50,713 nt of DNA, from assembly GCA_023230525.1 (NCBI GenBank), contig JALNXE010000023.1, forward strand, positions 1-50,713, written 5' to 3'. This document shows positions 42,834-50,713 of the stretch, piece by piece. The DNA comes from Desulfobulbaceae bacterium (GTDB taxonomy: Bacteria; Desulfobacterota; Desulfobulbia; Desulfobulbales; SURF-16). The notes below the pieces were generated by a model. The model was not told the DNA's origin, made no database searches, and saw nothing but the letters and a program-made list of their open reading frames with translations. Within the stretch, counting starts at the first letter, position 1, and every line of letters begins with the position of its first letter. Both the position numbers and the translations under genes were made by a program.

Positions 42834-43923
42834 GAGCGCCTCCCTTCTCGCAGTCCTGCTTCTCCTGTGCGGCTGCGGAGCTGCCCTGGAAAACCGGCAG
42901 GACATGGCTGCCGGAGAGAAAACCGGGCTGCCCCTGGTTGCAGTTTTTCCCGTCCAGAACCTGTGCGGCAATCCGGCGCCGCTGGCGGAGATCCGCGAAA
43001 CCCTGATCAGCCTTCTGCAGCAACAGGGATTTGCCGTACTGGATAACAAGACCCTGGAGACATTCATGACCGCCCACCGGGTGCGCAATGTGGGCGGCAT
43101 TGACGGCCCCACGGCCCAGGCCATGAAAAAGGAAACCGGGGCCGAGGCAACACTCATCACCTCCCTGGAGCTTTATGTGGAGCAGTACCCGCCCAAAATC
43201 TCCCTGACCTGCCGCCTGGTCACATCAGCGGATCCGCCGCTGATCCGCTGGATCGACAACGTGGGCATGACCGGAGATGAATCGCCTGGTCTGCTCGGCC
43301 TGGGCCTGATCAGCCAGGCCGATGCGCTGCGGGACAAGGCCCTGCAAACCCTGATGGCGTCCCTGCAGCAAGAAATGCGAGGAGAGCAGATAATGCCGGC
43401 AACAGCAAGAAAATTCCGCCCCAAACTTACCTTTCGCTCCCCGACCCTGGAGCAGGAGAAGCGGAAATATAAAATTGCGGTCCTGCCATTTTTCAATCAC
43501 AGCACCCGCAAAAACGCCGGCGAAATCCTCGTGCTCCATTTTATCAAGGAACTGTCGAACCTGCCGAATTTCCAGGTTGTGGAACCCGGAGTTGTCTTCC
43601 AGGAGCTGCTGCGTTTCCGGATCATCATGGATGACGGGCTATCCATGCCCAACGCTGCAGCCATCTTCAGCGACCTGGACGTGGATCTCATCCTCTCCGG
43701 CAAGATTCTCGATTATCAGGATGCCCAGGGCCCATGGGGTTCCCCTTACGTCGATTTCTCCACGGTCATGTTCTTCAATAACAGCCGGGAGATGGTCTGG
43801 GCTTCGAAAAGTTACAATACGGGCTCTGACGGCGTCTTCTTTTTTGATGTGGGCAGAGTATCTACGGCAAACGATGTCGCCTCGCAGATGGCACGGTCCG
43901 TAGGTGAGATGATGGTTAACTAA
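42802..43923 (+). CDS. Lipoprotein with two CsgG/LpoB-like modules
   Basis: 373 residues. The start is probably TTG at 42802, inside the previous gene, and gives a lipoprotein signal with LLLLCGC; no ATG is available. Two related halves are visible, each starting with a strand such as LPLVAVFPVQNLCGNPAPLA (residues about 40-60) and YKIAVLPFFNHSTRKNAGEI (about 222-242), each followed by an ADLILSG-like segment (ATLITSLELYV, VDLILSGKILDY). It appears to be a duplication of the fold in the preceding gene. Function unknown; location suggests the outer membrane. Confidence 0.75.
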   Translation: MISSISFLTARSASLLAVLLLLCGCGAALENRQDMAAGEKTGLPLVAVFPVQNLCGNPAPLAEIRETLISLLQQQGFAVLDNKTLETFMTAHRVRNVGGIDGPTAQAMKKETGAEATLITSLELYVEQYPPKISLTCRLVTSADPPLIRWIDNVGMTGDESPGLLGLGLISQADALRDKALQTLMASLQQEMRGEQIMPATARKFRPKLTFRSPTLEQEKRKYKIAVLPFFNHSTRKNAGEILVLHFIKELSNLPNFQVVEPGVVFQELLRFRIIMDDGLSMPNAAAIFSDLDVDLILSGKILDYQDAQGPWGSPYVDFSTVMFFNNSREMVWASKSYNTGSDGVFFFDVGRVSTANDVASQMARSVGEMMVN

Positions 43924-43940
43924 ACCGCAAAAGGAATCAC

Positions 43941-45614
43941 ATGAAACAATTTGCATTATCAATCAGCGCCGCACTCACGCTTTTCCTGGGGAGCACCCTG
44001 TGGGCGCAGGCGGCAGACACCCTGCCCGTGATGGACGGCAAGGAAATCGTTGCCACGGTCAACGAGGAACCCATCACCCTGGAAGAATTCAACCAGGCCC
44101 TTTATGAACTTCATGGCCGCGGGGATGTAGGGGACGTCAAAAAAACCGCAAAAGTCGATTACGAAGCGCCCCTGACCCGTCTCATCAACACCAAGCTTAT
44201 CCTGCTTGAGGCAAAAAACATCGGTCTTGATGAACTTCCCATTTACCAACAGCGCATTGGGGAGTTCTCCAGGCAGGGGCTTGGCGCCCTGCTGCTTGAA
44301 AAACAGACCAAAGACCTCAAGGCGGATCAGAAACTGGTGGACCAGCTTTACAAAGAGGCGGTCAAAGAATACCACGTCAAATCCATGAAGCTGGAATCGG
44401 AAGAGATTGCCAAAAAACTGGCAAAGGATATCGACTCCGGCCAGAATTTTGACACGGTGATCACCAAGGCGATTGCCGATGGTACGGCAAAGGGCACGGC
44501 CGAGGCGGAATTTTTCAAGCAGAAGGACATGCTGCCCCAGATTAATCAGGCCCTGGCGAAAATGAAGACCGGCGAGGTAAGCCCGGTCATCCCCATTCCG
44601 GGCGGCTTTGTGATCATGAAACTCATCGGTGTCCGTTACCCGGACGACCCCCAGGCCAGGCAACAGGCAGAGGCGTCCGTGCTGAAACGGCAGAAGGAAG
44701 AGGCAAAAAGAAACTACATAGAATCCCTGCAGAAAAAATATGCCAAAATAGACAAGGAGCTGCTCAAAAGTGTCGATTATGAGGCCAAGGAGCCCGGCCT
44801 GGAGAAAATGCTGCAGGACAAACGCCCCCTGGCCACCATCGAGGGGGAGGAGCCGATTACTGTCGGTGATATTGCCGCCCAGCTCCAAAAGAAATTTTTT
44901 CATGGCGTGGAACAGGCCATGGGCAAAGGTAAGGTGAACCAGCAGAAAGAGGATCTGCTCTACAAGATTATCACCACCAGGGTGTTACTGAAGGAGGCCA
45001 TGCTGCAGGGCATTGACAAGACCGACGTCTTTAAAAATACCGTGGAGGATTACAAGACCTCCCTGCTGTTCGGGGCCTTTGTCGAAAAGGTCATTCTGCC
45101 CGATATTCACGTTGATGAAAAGGACATCAAGCAATATTACCAGGAACATATCGCCTCCTATTCATCCCCGCCCATGATCCGCATCCAGAGCCTGGTTTTC
45201 GCCGACAAAGACCAGGCCACCCAGGTGCTGCAGAAATTGAAAACCGGTACCGATTTCAAATGGCTTACCGCCCATGCCGAAGGCCTGCTGGACCAGAAAA
45301 CCGAGGGCCTGCTCAAATTCGATGGCAAGCTGCTGCTCATGACCACCCTGCCGGAAGATCTGCAGAAGGCGCTGGCCGGGAGCAAGGCCGGAGATTTCCA
45401 AATCTACACGGATGCCAAGGGGCACTCTTATGTGCTGTCAATCGAGGAAATCATCGCTCCGGTGCCCCAGGAACTGGCTGATGTCAGTGACGACATCAAA
45501 GAAAAGGTGTTCAAGGTGAAGCTGCAGCAATCGCTGGACGATTGGGTCGCTAAGCTCAAACAATATTATCCGGTAAAAATTTATATCGAGAATCTCGCCG
45601 ATCTCGCCAAATAA
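43941..45614 (+). CDS. Periplasmic parvulin-type peptidyl-prolyl isomerase (SurA/PrsA-like)
   Basis: 557 residues with a signal peptide ending near AQA. A SurA-like N-terminal helix domain (VATVNEEPITLEEFNQALYE) is followed by two parvulin-like segments: about 145-235 (SGQNFDTVITKAIADGT, GGFVIMKLIG) and about 410-510 (PPMIRIQSLVFADKDQATQV, then KGHSYVLSIEEI). AAAGGA precedes the start. Its place between the barrel/lipoprotein genes and the giant cytochromes suggests it helps the cytochromes or barrel to fold, as dedicated isomerases do in other electron-transfer loci. Confidence 0.88.
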   Translation: MKQFALSISAALTLFLGSTLWAQAADTLPVMDGKEIVATVNEEPITLEEFNQALYELHGRGDVGDVKKTAKVDYEAPLTRLINTKLILLEAKNIGLDELPIYQQRIGEFSRQGLGALLLEKQTKDLKADQKLVDQLYKEAVKEYHVKSMKLESEEIAKKLAKDIDSGQNFDTVITKAIADGTAKGTAEAEFFKQKDMLPQINQALAKMKTGEVSPVIPIPGGFVIMKLIGVRYPDDPQARQQAEASVLKRQKEEAKRNYIESLQKKYAKIDKELLKSVDYEAKEPGLEKMLQDKRPLATIEGEEPITVGDIAAQLQKKFFHGVEQAMGKGKVNQQKEDLLYKIITTRVLLKEAMLQGIDKTDVFKNTVEDYKTSLLFGAFVEKVILPDIHVDEKDIKQYYQEHIASYSSPPMIRIQSLVFADKDQATQVLQKLKTGTDFKWLTAHAEGLLDQKTEGLLKFDGKLLLMTTLPEDLQKALAGSKAGDFQIYTDAKGHSYVLSIEEIIAPVPQELADVSDDIKEKVFKVKLQQSLDDWVAKLKQYYPVKIYIENLADLAK

Positions 45615-45650
45615 CAAACCGACTATCCAAACGTAGCCGTGGGGTCAAAA

Positions 45651-47633
45651 ATGCTAATGTTTTACTCAAAAGAAAAATGGATTCTTTTATCGCTGTTGCT
45701 GTCTGTCATCTGCGGGGTGTTTGTTTTCGACTGTCAGCCCGCCGCTGCCGCCGAAAAGCTGGGGTTCGCGAAAAAAGAGTGCCTCGACTGCCACAAGGAT
45801 TTCGCCGACAAGTATCTTTCCATGAAGAATGTCCACGCCATGGTCAAAGAAAAAAAATGCGAGGATTGCCATCTCAAGCACGGGATTGTGGCCAAGCTCA
45901 TCTTGAAGAAACAGGGCAATCAGCTTTGCTTCGACTGCCATGCGGCGAACACCATCGGCATGGACAAGCCCCACGTCCACACCGTGCTGCAGCGGGGCCA
46001 GTGTTCCCAGTGCCACAACCCCCATGCGTCCAATGCGAGTCATCTGCTGAACGCCGAAGGCAGCGAGTTCTGTTATCAGTGCCATGACAAAGCGAAATTT
46101 GAAAAGGGCAACGTTCATCAAGCCATTAAAGAGAAAGGCTGCCAGACCTGCCATACGTCCCACGGCTCGGATTTTGACAATCTCCTGATCAAGGATGAGG
46201 TTCCTCTCTGCCTGAGCTGCCATGATGCGGGCAAAAGTTCCTTCAAAACCGCCCATGGCGACTATCCGGTGGAAACCAAACGCTGTACCCTCTGCCATAA
46301 TCCCCACTCATCCAGCCAGGCGAAACTCTTGAAATCCAGTGTTCATGAGCCGGTTGCCAAGCATGAGTGCAATTCCTGCCATAATGACCCAACCGCTGCC
46401 GATGCCTTCAAGACGGCGCAGCAGGGGGGGGAACTCTGCGCCCAGTGCCACGAGACAGACAGTCTGACGGGAGGCGGCACCGTGGAACATGACCCCTTTA
46501 AGGAAGGCAAATGCCTTTCCTGCCACAACCCGCATACCTCGGAAAGCCCGAAGTTGATGGTGCAGCAGGGCAACAAGGTCTGCTTTACCTGCCATACCGA
46601 CAAGGCGGAAGCCGTAGCCGTCACCCATAAACCGGTGGACAGTGAAAAGGGCTGCCTTTCCTGCCATGCGCCCCATGCCGCCGCCAACAAGGGCCTGCTG
46701 CTCAAGGAAGACAAGGAACTCTGCTTCCAGTGCCATGCCAAAACCAAAGCTGCGGAAAAGGCCAAGGATGCCCATGCCGCCTTTACCGATGAATCATGCA
46801 CGGTCTGCCATAATCCCCATGGTTCCAATTTTGCCGTAATGTTCAATGACCGCATGGACGTGATCTGCTACACCTGCCATTCCGACAAAAAATCGGAGTT
46901 CATCAAGTCCTACACCCATCCTCCGGTGAGCAACGGCACATGCAGTGACTGCCATAACGGCCACGGCTCGGACAAGGAAAAACTGCTCAAGGAAACCGGC
47001 AAGAAATTGTGCGCCAAGTGCCATGACAAACTCATCAAAGGCGCCGGAGAAGAGACCATCCATGCGCCTTTCGGTGATGGCGAGTGCATGACCTGCCATG
47101 ATGCCCATGGCAGCAATTTCATCGGCATGACCACCGAAAAACAGGGTACCCTGTGCGGCTCATGCCATGATGAGCTGACGGCAAGTATAGCTGCCGGAAA
47201 AAGCAAACACGCCCCGGCGATTTCCGACCAATGCACCCAGTGCCACAATCCGCACCAGTCAAAACTGGCCAAACTGATCCTGGCCGAGACACCGGACCTC
47301 TGCCTGGCCTGCCATAAGGAGATGAAGGAAAAAATGGCCAAGGAGCAGGTTCATCCGCCGGCGCAACGCGACTGCCTGGGCTGCCATCAGCCCCATGCCG
47401 CGGCCGAGGCCGCCCTGCTTCTGAAACCCATCCAGCCGCTGTGCAGCGAATGCCATGATCTGCAGGATGAGGCCTTTGCCGCCGCCCATATCAACATCGA
47501 TCCGGCGGTGATTGATTGCCGGAGCTGCCATAATCCACATTCCTCCAAGGATCCCAAGTTTTTCAAGGAAAACGTTCATCCTCCGTTTGCCAGCAGAGAC
47601 TGCACGGAGTGTCATGAAGTAACGAAAAAATAA
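45651..47633 (+). CDS. 26-haem c-type cytochrome
   Basis: About 660 residues. I count 26 CxxCH motifs, roughly one per 25 residues, most in pairs of the doubled-CXXCH type with the spaced CHNPH pattern (for example CSQCHNPHAS, CTLCHNPHSS, CLSCHNPHTS, CTVCHNPHGS). The start is probably ATG at 45651 with GGGG upstream; a GTG at 45639 is in frame. A signal peptide ends near AAAA. The repeated units suggest growth by duplication and a long wire-like haem chain in or across the envelope. It ends 11 bases before the next cytochrome gene. Confidence 0.93.
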   Translation: MLMFYSKEKWILLSLLLSVICGVFVFDCQPAAAAEKLGFAKKECLDCHKDFADKYLSMKNVHAMVKEKKCEDCHLKHGIVAKLILKKQGNQLCFDCHAANTIGMDKPHVHTVLQRGQCSQCHNPHASNASHLLNAEGSEFCYQCHDKAKFEKGNVHQAIKEKGCQTCHTSHGSDFDNLLIKDEVPLCLSCHDAGKSSFKTAHGDYPVETKRCTLCHNPHSSSQAKLLKSSVHEPVAKHECNSCHNDPTAADAFKTAQQGGELCAQCHETDSLTGGGTVEHDPFKEGKCLSCHNPHTSESPKLMVQQGNKVCFTCHTDKAEAVAVTHKPVDSEKGCLSCHAPHAAANKGLLLKEDKELCFQCHAKTKAAEKAKDAHAAFTDESCTVCHNPHGSNFAVMFNDRMDVICYTCHSDKKSEFIKSYTHPPVSNGTCSDCHNGHGSDKEKLLKETGKKLCAKCHDKLIKGAGEETIHAPFGDGECMTCHDAHGSNFIGMTTEKQGTLCGSCHDELTASIAAGKSKHAPAISDQCTQCHNPHQSKLAKLILAETPDLCLACHKEMKEKMAKEQVHPPAQRDCLGCHQPHAAAEAALLLKPIQPLCSECHDLQDEAFAAAHINIDPAVIDCRSCHNPHSSKDPKFFKENVHPPFASRDCTECHEVTKK

Positions 47634-47644
47634 AAGGACGAAAC

Positions 47645-48919
47645 ATGCGTTGGCGACCAGATTTCATCATCCCATTTCTTGTTCTCATTTTCTGCCTGGG
47701 GGGGCAATCACTGACCCATGCAGAGGGCAAGTTCAATCTCAAACCAGGGGCCAGAGGCAAGATCTGCCTGAACTGCCACGACGGTTTTGAGGAAATTCTC
47801 AAAAATCCCTTTGTGCATACCCCGGTAAAAACCGGGGACTGCGCGGGATGCCACAATCCCCATGCCTCATCGCACGGGAAATTCCTGGACGCAGACCCGA
47901 AGAATATCTGCGTCGGCTGTCATACCAATGTCTTCCCGGACAAACCGGTCAGCACCCACCAGGTGGCCGCCGAGGGCAAATGCGTGAACTGCCATGATCC
48001 CCATGCGGCCAAATACAAGTTCAATCTCCTCAAGGAGGGCGTTGCACTCTGCAGTGAATGCCACAAGGCCCTGGGAGAGCGCATTGCCGCGGTCAAATTC
48101 AAGCATGCGCCGGTGGAAAAGGGGTGCGCCAACTGCCATGAACCCCACGCCTCGGCCGCAGCCGGCAAACTGCTGAAAAGCAATGTGCCGGCCCTTTGCC
48201 TCAAATGCCACGACCCGGCAAAGGGTAATTTCCAGAAACAGCACATGGACTTTCCGGTGGCGGATACCCGCTGCACCGCCTGCCATAACCCGCACGGCTC
48301 CAATCAGCGTGGGCTGCTGTACGACAATGTGCACAATCCTTTTGCCAACAAGAAATGCAACCAGTGCCATGAGGGGCCGTCTTCACCCACCCCGCTCAAG
48401 GTAAGGGCCGGCGGCTATGAACTATGCCGCGGCTGCCACAGTAATATGATCAATGAGGCCCTGGCCAAGAACCGTCTGCACTGGCCGCTGCTCGACCGCA
48501 ACGGCTGCCTGAACTGCCACAACCCCCATGCCTCCGACCAGGAGGCACTGCTGGCGGCACCCATGACGGATGTGTGCGGCAGATGCCATAGCGACACGAT
48601 TACCAAGCAGAAAACTGCGAAAAGCAAGCATCCCCCTGTTGAAGAGGGAACCTGCATGGCCTGCCATTCCGCCCATTCCTCGGATCAGGTCCTGCTGCTG
48701 AACAAACCCTCGGTTATTGATGTTTGCGGGGAGTGCCATGACTGGCAGAAGCATTCCACCCATCCCATCGGGGATGCGGCGAAAGACCCGCGGAATCCCA
48801 ATCTCACGGTGACCTGTCTGAGCTGCCACCGTTCCCACGGTACGGACGCCGATAAAATGCTGCTTTCTCCGACCCAGACGGAAATGTGCACGAAATGCCA
48901 CAAGGAATTCAGGAGGTAA
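47645..48919 (+). CDS. 16-haem c-type cytochrome
   Basis: 424 residues with a signal peptide (FIIPFLVLIFCLGGQSLTHA) and 16 CxxCH motifs, again with repeated CHNPH and CHDPH units (CAGCHNPHAS, CVNCHDPHAA, CANCHEPHAS, CLNCHNPHAS). It belongs to the same doubled-CXXCH family as the 26-haem protein directly upstream and probably arose from it or a common ancestor. The stop is followed after four bases by the second NHL gene, whose ribosome site overlaps this gene's end. Likely periplasmic or conduit-associated. Confidence 0.93.
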   Translation: MRWRPDFIIPFLVLIFCLGGQSLTHAEGKFNLKPGARGKICLNCHDGFEEILKNPFVHTPVKTGDCAGCHNPHASSHGKFLDADPKNICVGCHTNVFPDKPVSTHQVAAEGKCVNCHDPHAAKYKFNLLKEGVALCSECHKALGERIAAVKFKHAPVEKGCANCHEPHASAAAGKLLKSNVPALCLKCHDPAKGNFQKQHMDFPVADTRCTACHNPHGSNQRGLLYDNVHNPFANKKCNQCHEGPSSPTPLKVRAGGYELCRGCHSNMINEALAKNRLHWPLLDRNGCLNCHNPHASDQEALLAAPMTDVCGRCHSDTITKQKTAKSKHPPVEEGTCMACHSAHSSDQVLLLNKPSVIDVCGECHDWQKHSTHPIGDAAKDPRNPNLTVTCLSCHRSHGTDADKMLLSPTQTEMCTKCHKEFRR

Positions 48920-48923
48920 GCGA

Positions 48924-49826
48924 ATGCCGACAAAATTGCTTTACACACTTCTCTTCATATTGATGTTGTTCGCCCCGGCTGCCTCATTTGCCGAGCAGTC
49001 GATACTCTTTCAGCCGGTGGTTTCCGTTTATGCGGATGCTGAGGGCCAGGGCCTGCTGAATCCGGAAGGCGTGGCCTGCTCGGACCATTCCCTGCTGGTC
49101 GCGGACACGGGGAATAACCGTCTCCTGCAGTACCAGGTGAAGGTTGACGCCGTGGAGTTTGCTTCGCAGATCAAGATCCCCCAGTTGTCCTATCCCATCA
49201 GGGTGCAGGTCAATTCCCAGGGAGAAATTTTTGCACTTGACGGCAAGAACCGCCGCATTGTCCGCCTGAAGAAGGATGGACAGTTTGCCGGCAATCTTGA
49301 CCTGAAAGGCGTGCCCCCTGACCCCGCTGCCACCATTGTGCCGCGCAGTTTTAAAATTGATCAGCAGGACAATATTTACATAGTCGATATCTTTTCCGGC
49401 CGGGTGATCGTCCTCAACCCACAGGGCGCCTTCCTGCGGCAGATTGCCTTTCCAAAGGAGTTCGGATTTTTCTCCGATCTTGTGGTGGATAACGGCGGCA
49501 CCGTCTATCTGGTCGACAGCGCCAATTCGATGGTCTATTCAGCGGCCAAGGATGCCGCCGGCTTTCTTCCCCTGTCAAAAAACCTGAAGGAGTATATCAA
49601 CTTCCCCACCTGCATCACCACGGACAACAAGGGGATTCTCTATCTCACCGACCAGAACGGCGGCTGCATCGTGCTTCTTGGGCTGGACGGCTCTTTCCGC
49701 GGCAGAAAGGCGTCAATGGGCTGGAATGAAGGACTGCTGAACTATCCGGCGGCGTTGTGCATCAACAGCACAGGCCATGCCTTTATCGCCGACAGGAATA
49801 ATAACCGGGTGCAGATTTTCCGCTAG
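48924..49826 (+). CDS. NHL-repeat beta-propeller protein, secreted
   Basis: 300 residues with a signal peptide (LLYTLLFILMLFAPAASFAE). Blades such as LLVADTGNNRLLQYQVKVDA, EIFALDGKNRRIVRLKKDGQ, DNIYIVDIFSGRVIVLNPQG and AFIADRNNNRVQIF identify the NHL family. It has AGGAGG within the 3' end of the preceding gene. It is the last gene of the operon and complements the NHL protein at the other end of the locus. Role is unknown; NHL proteins accompany cytochrome filament loci in related bacteria. Confidence 0.9.
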   Translation: MPTKLLYTLLFILMLFAPAASFAEQSILFQPVVSVYADAEGQGLLNPEGVACSDHSLLVADTGNNRLLQYQVKVDAVEFASQIKIPQLSYPIRVQVNSQGEIFALDGKNRRIVRLKKDGQFAGNLDLKGVPPDPAATIVPRSFKIDQQDNIYIVDIFSGRVIVLNPQGAFLRQIAFPKEFGFFSDLVVDNGGTVYLVDSANSMVYSAAKDAAGFLPLSKNLKEYINFPTCITTDNKGILYLTDQNGGCIVLLGLDGSFRGRKASMGWNEGLLNYPAALCINSTGHAFIADRNNNRVQIFR

Positions 49827-49856
49827 CACAGACCAGCAGACCAACAGCAGGGCATG

Positions 49857-49888
49857 GGCGTTACAGTCACAGGGCTGTAACGCCTTTT
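49857..49888 (+). terminator. Rho-independent terminator of the cytochrome operon
   Basis: GGCGTTACAG (49857-49866) pairs perfectly with CTGTAACGCC (49875-49884), followed by TTTT. It lies about 30 bases after the NHL stop and closes the locus that started at 38534. Confidence 0.9.
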
Positions 49889-49995
49889 CACATTACAAGG
49901 GACCGGGTAAGGCGCGCACGATTCCAAGAAGTAACCTGGCGGATTGGAGAGAAAAAAGACGTCTTAAATAATCAGCACAACGGATATCTTACCAA

Positions 49996-50646
49996 ATGAA
50001 ACGAACTCAACAAGGGACCGAGGACAATCAGGAGCAGTCCCCAAATATTCTCGGGTCAGTTGCAACCCATCCGCCTTCAAAGCCATCGCGTGAAGAGATT
50101 GAGCAGTTGGTGACATTGATGAGACAGGGTTGCTACGCGGGGGTAGAAACTCATGCTCGGAAAATTACAGAGCGTTTTCCGAACTTTGGTTATGCCTGGA
50201 AGATGCTGGGGACCTCTTTCTTGTTACAGGGACGAAATGAAGAAGCTTTAGCCTCTCTCTATAAAGCGGTAAGCTTATTACCAACAGATCCAGATCTACA
50301 TTGTAATTTGGGCCTGATTTTCTATGAGTTGGCCTGCTTAGAGACAGCAGAAAACCATTGTCGCCTTGCAGTGAAATTTAGGCCAAATGATGCAATCGGG
50401 CATAACAATCTTGGTAACATTCTCCAGGCGCAGGGTCATATAGGCGAAGCCGAATCATGTTTCCGCCGCGCAATCGATATCAATCCGGACGTAGCGGAGG
50501 CACACTATAACCTTGGGTATGCACTTCAAATGCTTGGCCGTTTGGATGAAGCAGGAAACTGTTATCTCCGCGCAATAGAAATCAGACCAGCTTCAGACAA
50601 CCTGAACTCGGGACTTTTCTCTACCGGAGGTCACGGTTGGCAATAG
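49996..50646 (+). CDS. Tetratricopeptide-repeat protein, possibly truncated
   Basis: 216 residues with four or five TPR units (for example YAWKMLGTSFLLQGRNEEAL, LHCNLGLIFYELACLETAEN, GHNNLGNILQAQGHIGEAES and AHYNLGYALQMLGRLDEAGN). TPR proteins are protein-binding scaffolds. The last repeat breaks off after IEIRPAS into an unrelated tail, so the gene may be a frameshifted or truncated remnant of a longer TPR protein, which often continues into a transferase domain. Base composition is more AT-rich than the preceding operon, suggesting a different origin. No signal peptide. Confidence 0.75.
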   Translation: MKRTQQGTEDNQEQSPNILGSVATHPPSKPSREEIEQLVTLMRQGCYAGVETHARKITERFPNFGYAWKMLGTSFLLQGRNEEALASLYKAVSLLPTDPDLHCNLGLIFYELACLETAENHCRLAVKFRPNDAIGHNNLGNILQAQGHIGEAESCFRRAIDINPDVAEAHYNLGYALQMLGRLDEAGNCYLRAIEIRPASDNLNSGLFSTGGHGWQ

Positions 50647-50713
50647 GTTGATTTTGCGTAAGAAAATCATTTTCTAAAGAAATCAGCAGAGCGGGCTTGC
50701 CGATGCGGCAGGA

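Noticed and set aside
1..50713. CRISPR arrays, tRNA or rRNA genes
   Set aside because: No regularly spaced direct repeats, cloverleaf patterns with conserved T-loop, or rRNA-like stretches were seen by eye; the regular spacing in 45651-48919 comes from coding CxxCH units.

Overview
The window looks like a chromosomal segment of a flagellated, anaerobic, metal- or electrode-respiring Desulfobacterota bacterium (Desulfuromonadia- or Desulfobulbia-like; I cannot decide which from sequence alone). The pointers are desulfoferrodoxin, a hybrid-cluster protein with a ferredoxin partner, an FprA flavoprotein, an orphan PotD with a GGDEF-EAL protein, many sigma-54-type promoter matches, and above all a 14-kb multihaem cytochrome locus containing a close relative of Geobacter OmcS. 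No rRNA, tRNA, CRISPR array or intact insertion sequence was seen.

Region 1 (1-11006): late flagellar rod/ring/hook genes flgG-flgA-flgH-flgI-flgJ-flgN-flgK-flgL followed by csrA-fliW and a convergent flgM. A good sigma-54 promoter match precedes flgI. FlgK and FlgL are unusually large. Region 2 (11191-18295): housekeeping genes polA, a PpiD/SurA-type isomerase, plsY with a J-domain partner, a guanine-deaminase-like enzyme and an unknown small protein. Region 3 (18421-25208): nitrosative/oxidative stress defence. It has hcp with an HcpR-type palindrome, an HD-domain protein and ferredoxin, then on the minus strand a HEAT-like protein, fprA, and a perR-desulfoferrodoxin-ferritin cluster.

Region 4 (25436-35441): signalling. 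It holds a PotD-like binding protein next to a membrane GGDEF-EAL protein (layout like Vibrio NspS-MbaA); a hexahaem cytochrome divergent from a PhnD-like lipoprotein, the pair bracketed by two inverted copies of a ~225-bp MITE-like repeat; a histidine kinase with a c-type haem motif in its sensor region; an NtrC-type sigma-54 activator; and a receiver-PilZ protein.

Region 5 (35849-49888): extracellular electron transfer. It contains an NHL protein, an OmcS-like hexahaem cytochrome behind a sigma-54 promoter match and a GEMM-I (c-di-GMP-I) riboswitch, a YVTN propeller lipoprotein, a large outer-membrane beta-barrel candidate, two small lipoproteins, a parvulin-type isomerase, a 26-haem cytochrome, a 16-haem cytochrome and a second NHL protein. 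From memory this matches the gene content around omcS in Geobacter sulfurreducens, but I could not align it. The window ends with a short TPR protein of different base composition.

Taken together, regions 4 and 5 suggest one circuit. Periplasmic ligand and haem sensors feed a sigma-54 activator and c-di-GMP turnover, and the OmcS leader carries both a sigma-54 promoter and a c-di-GMP aptamer whose helix can also pair with the Shine-Dalgarno sequence.
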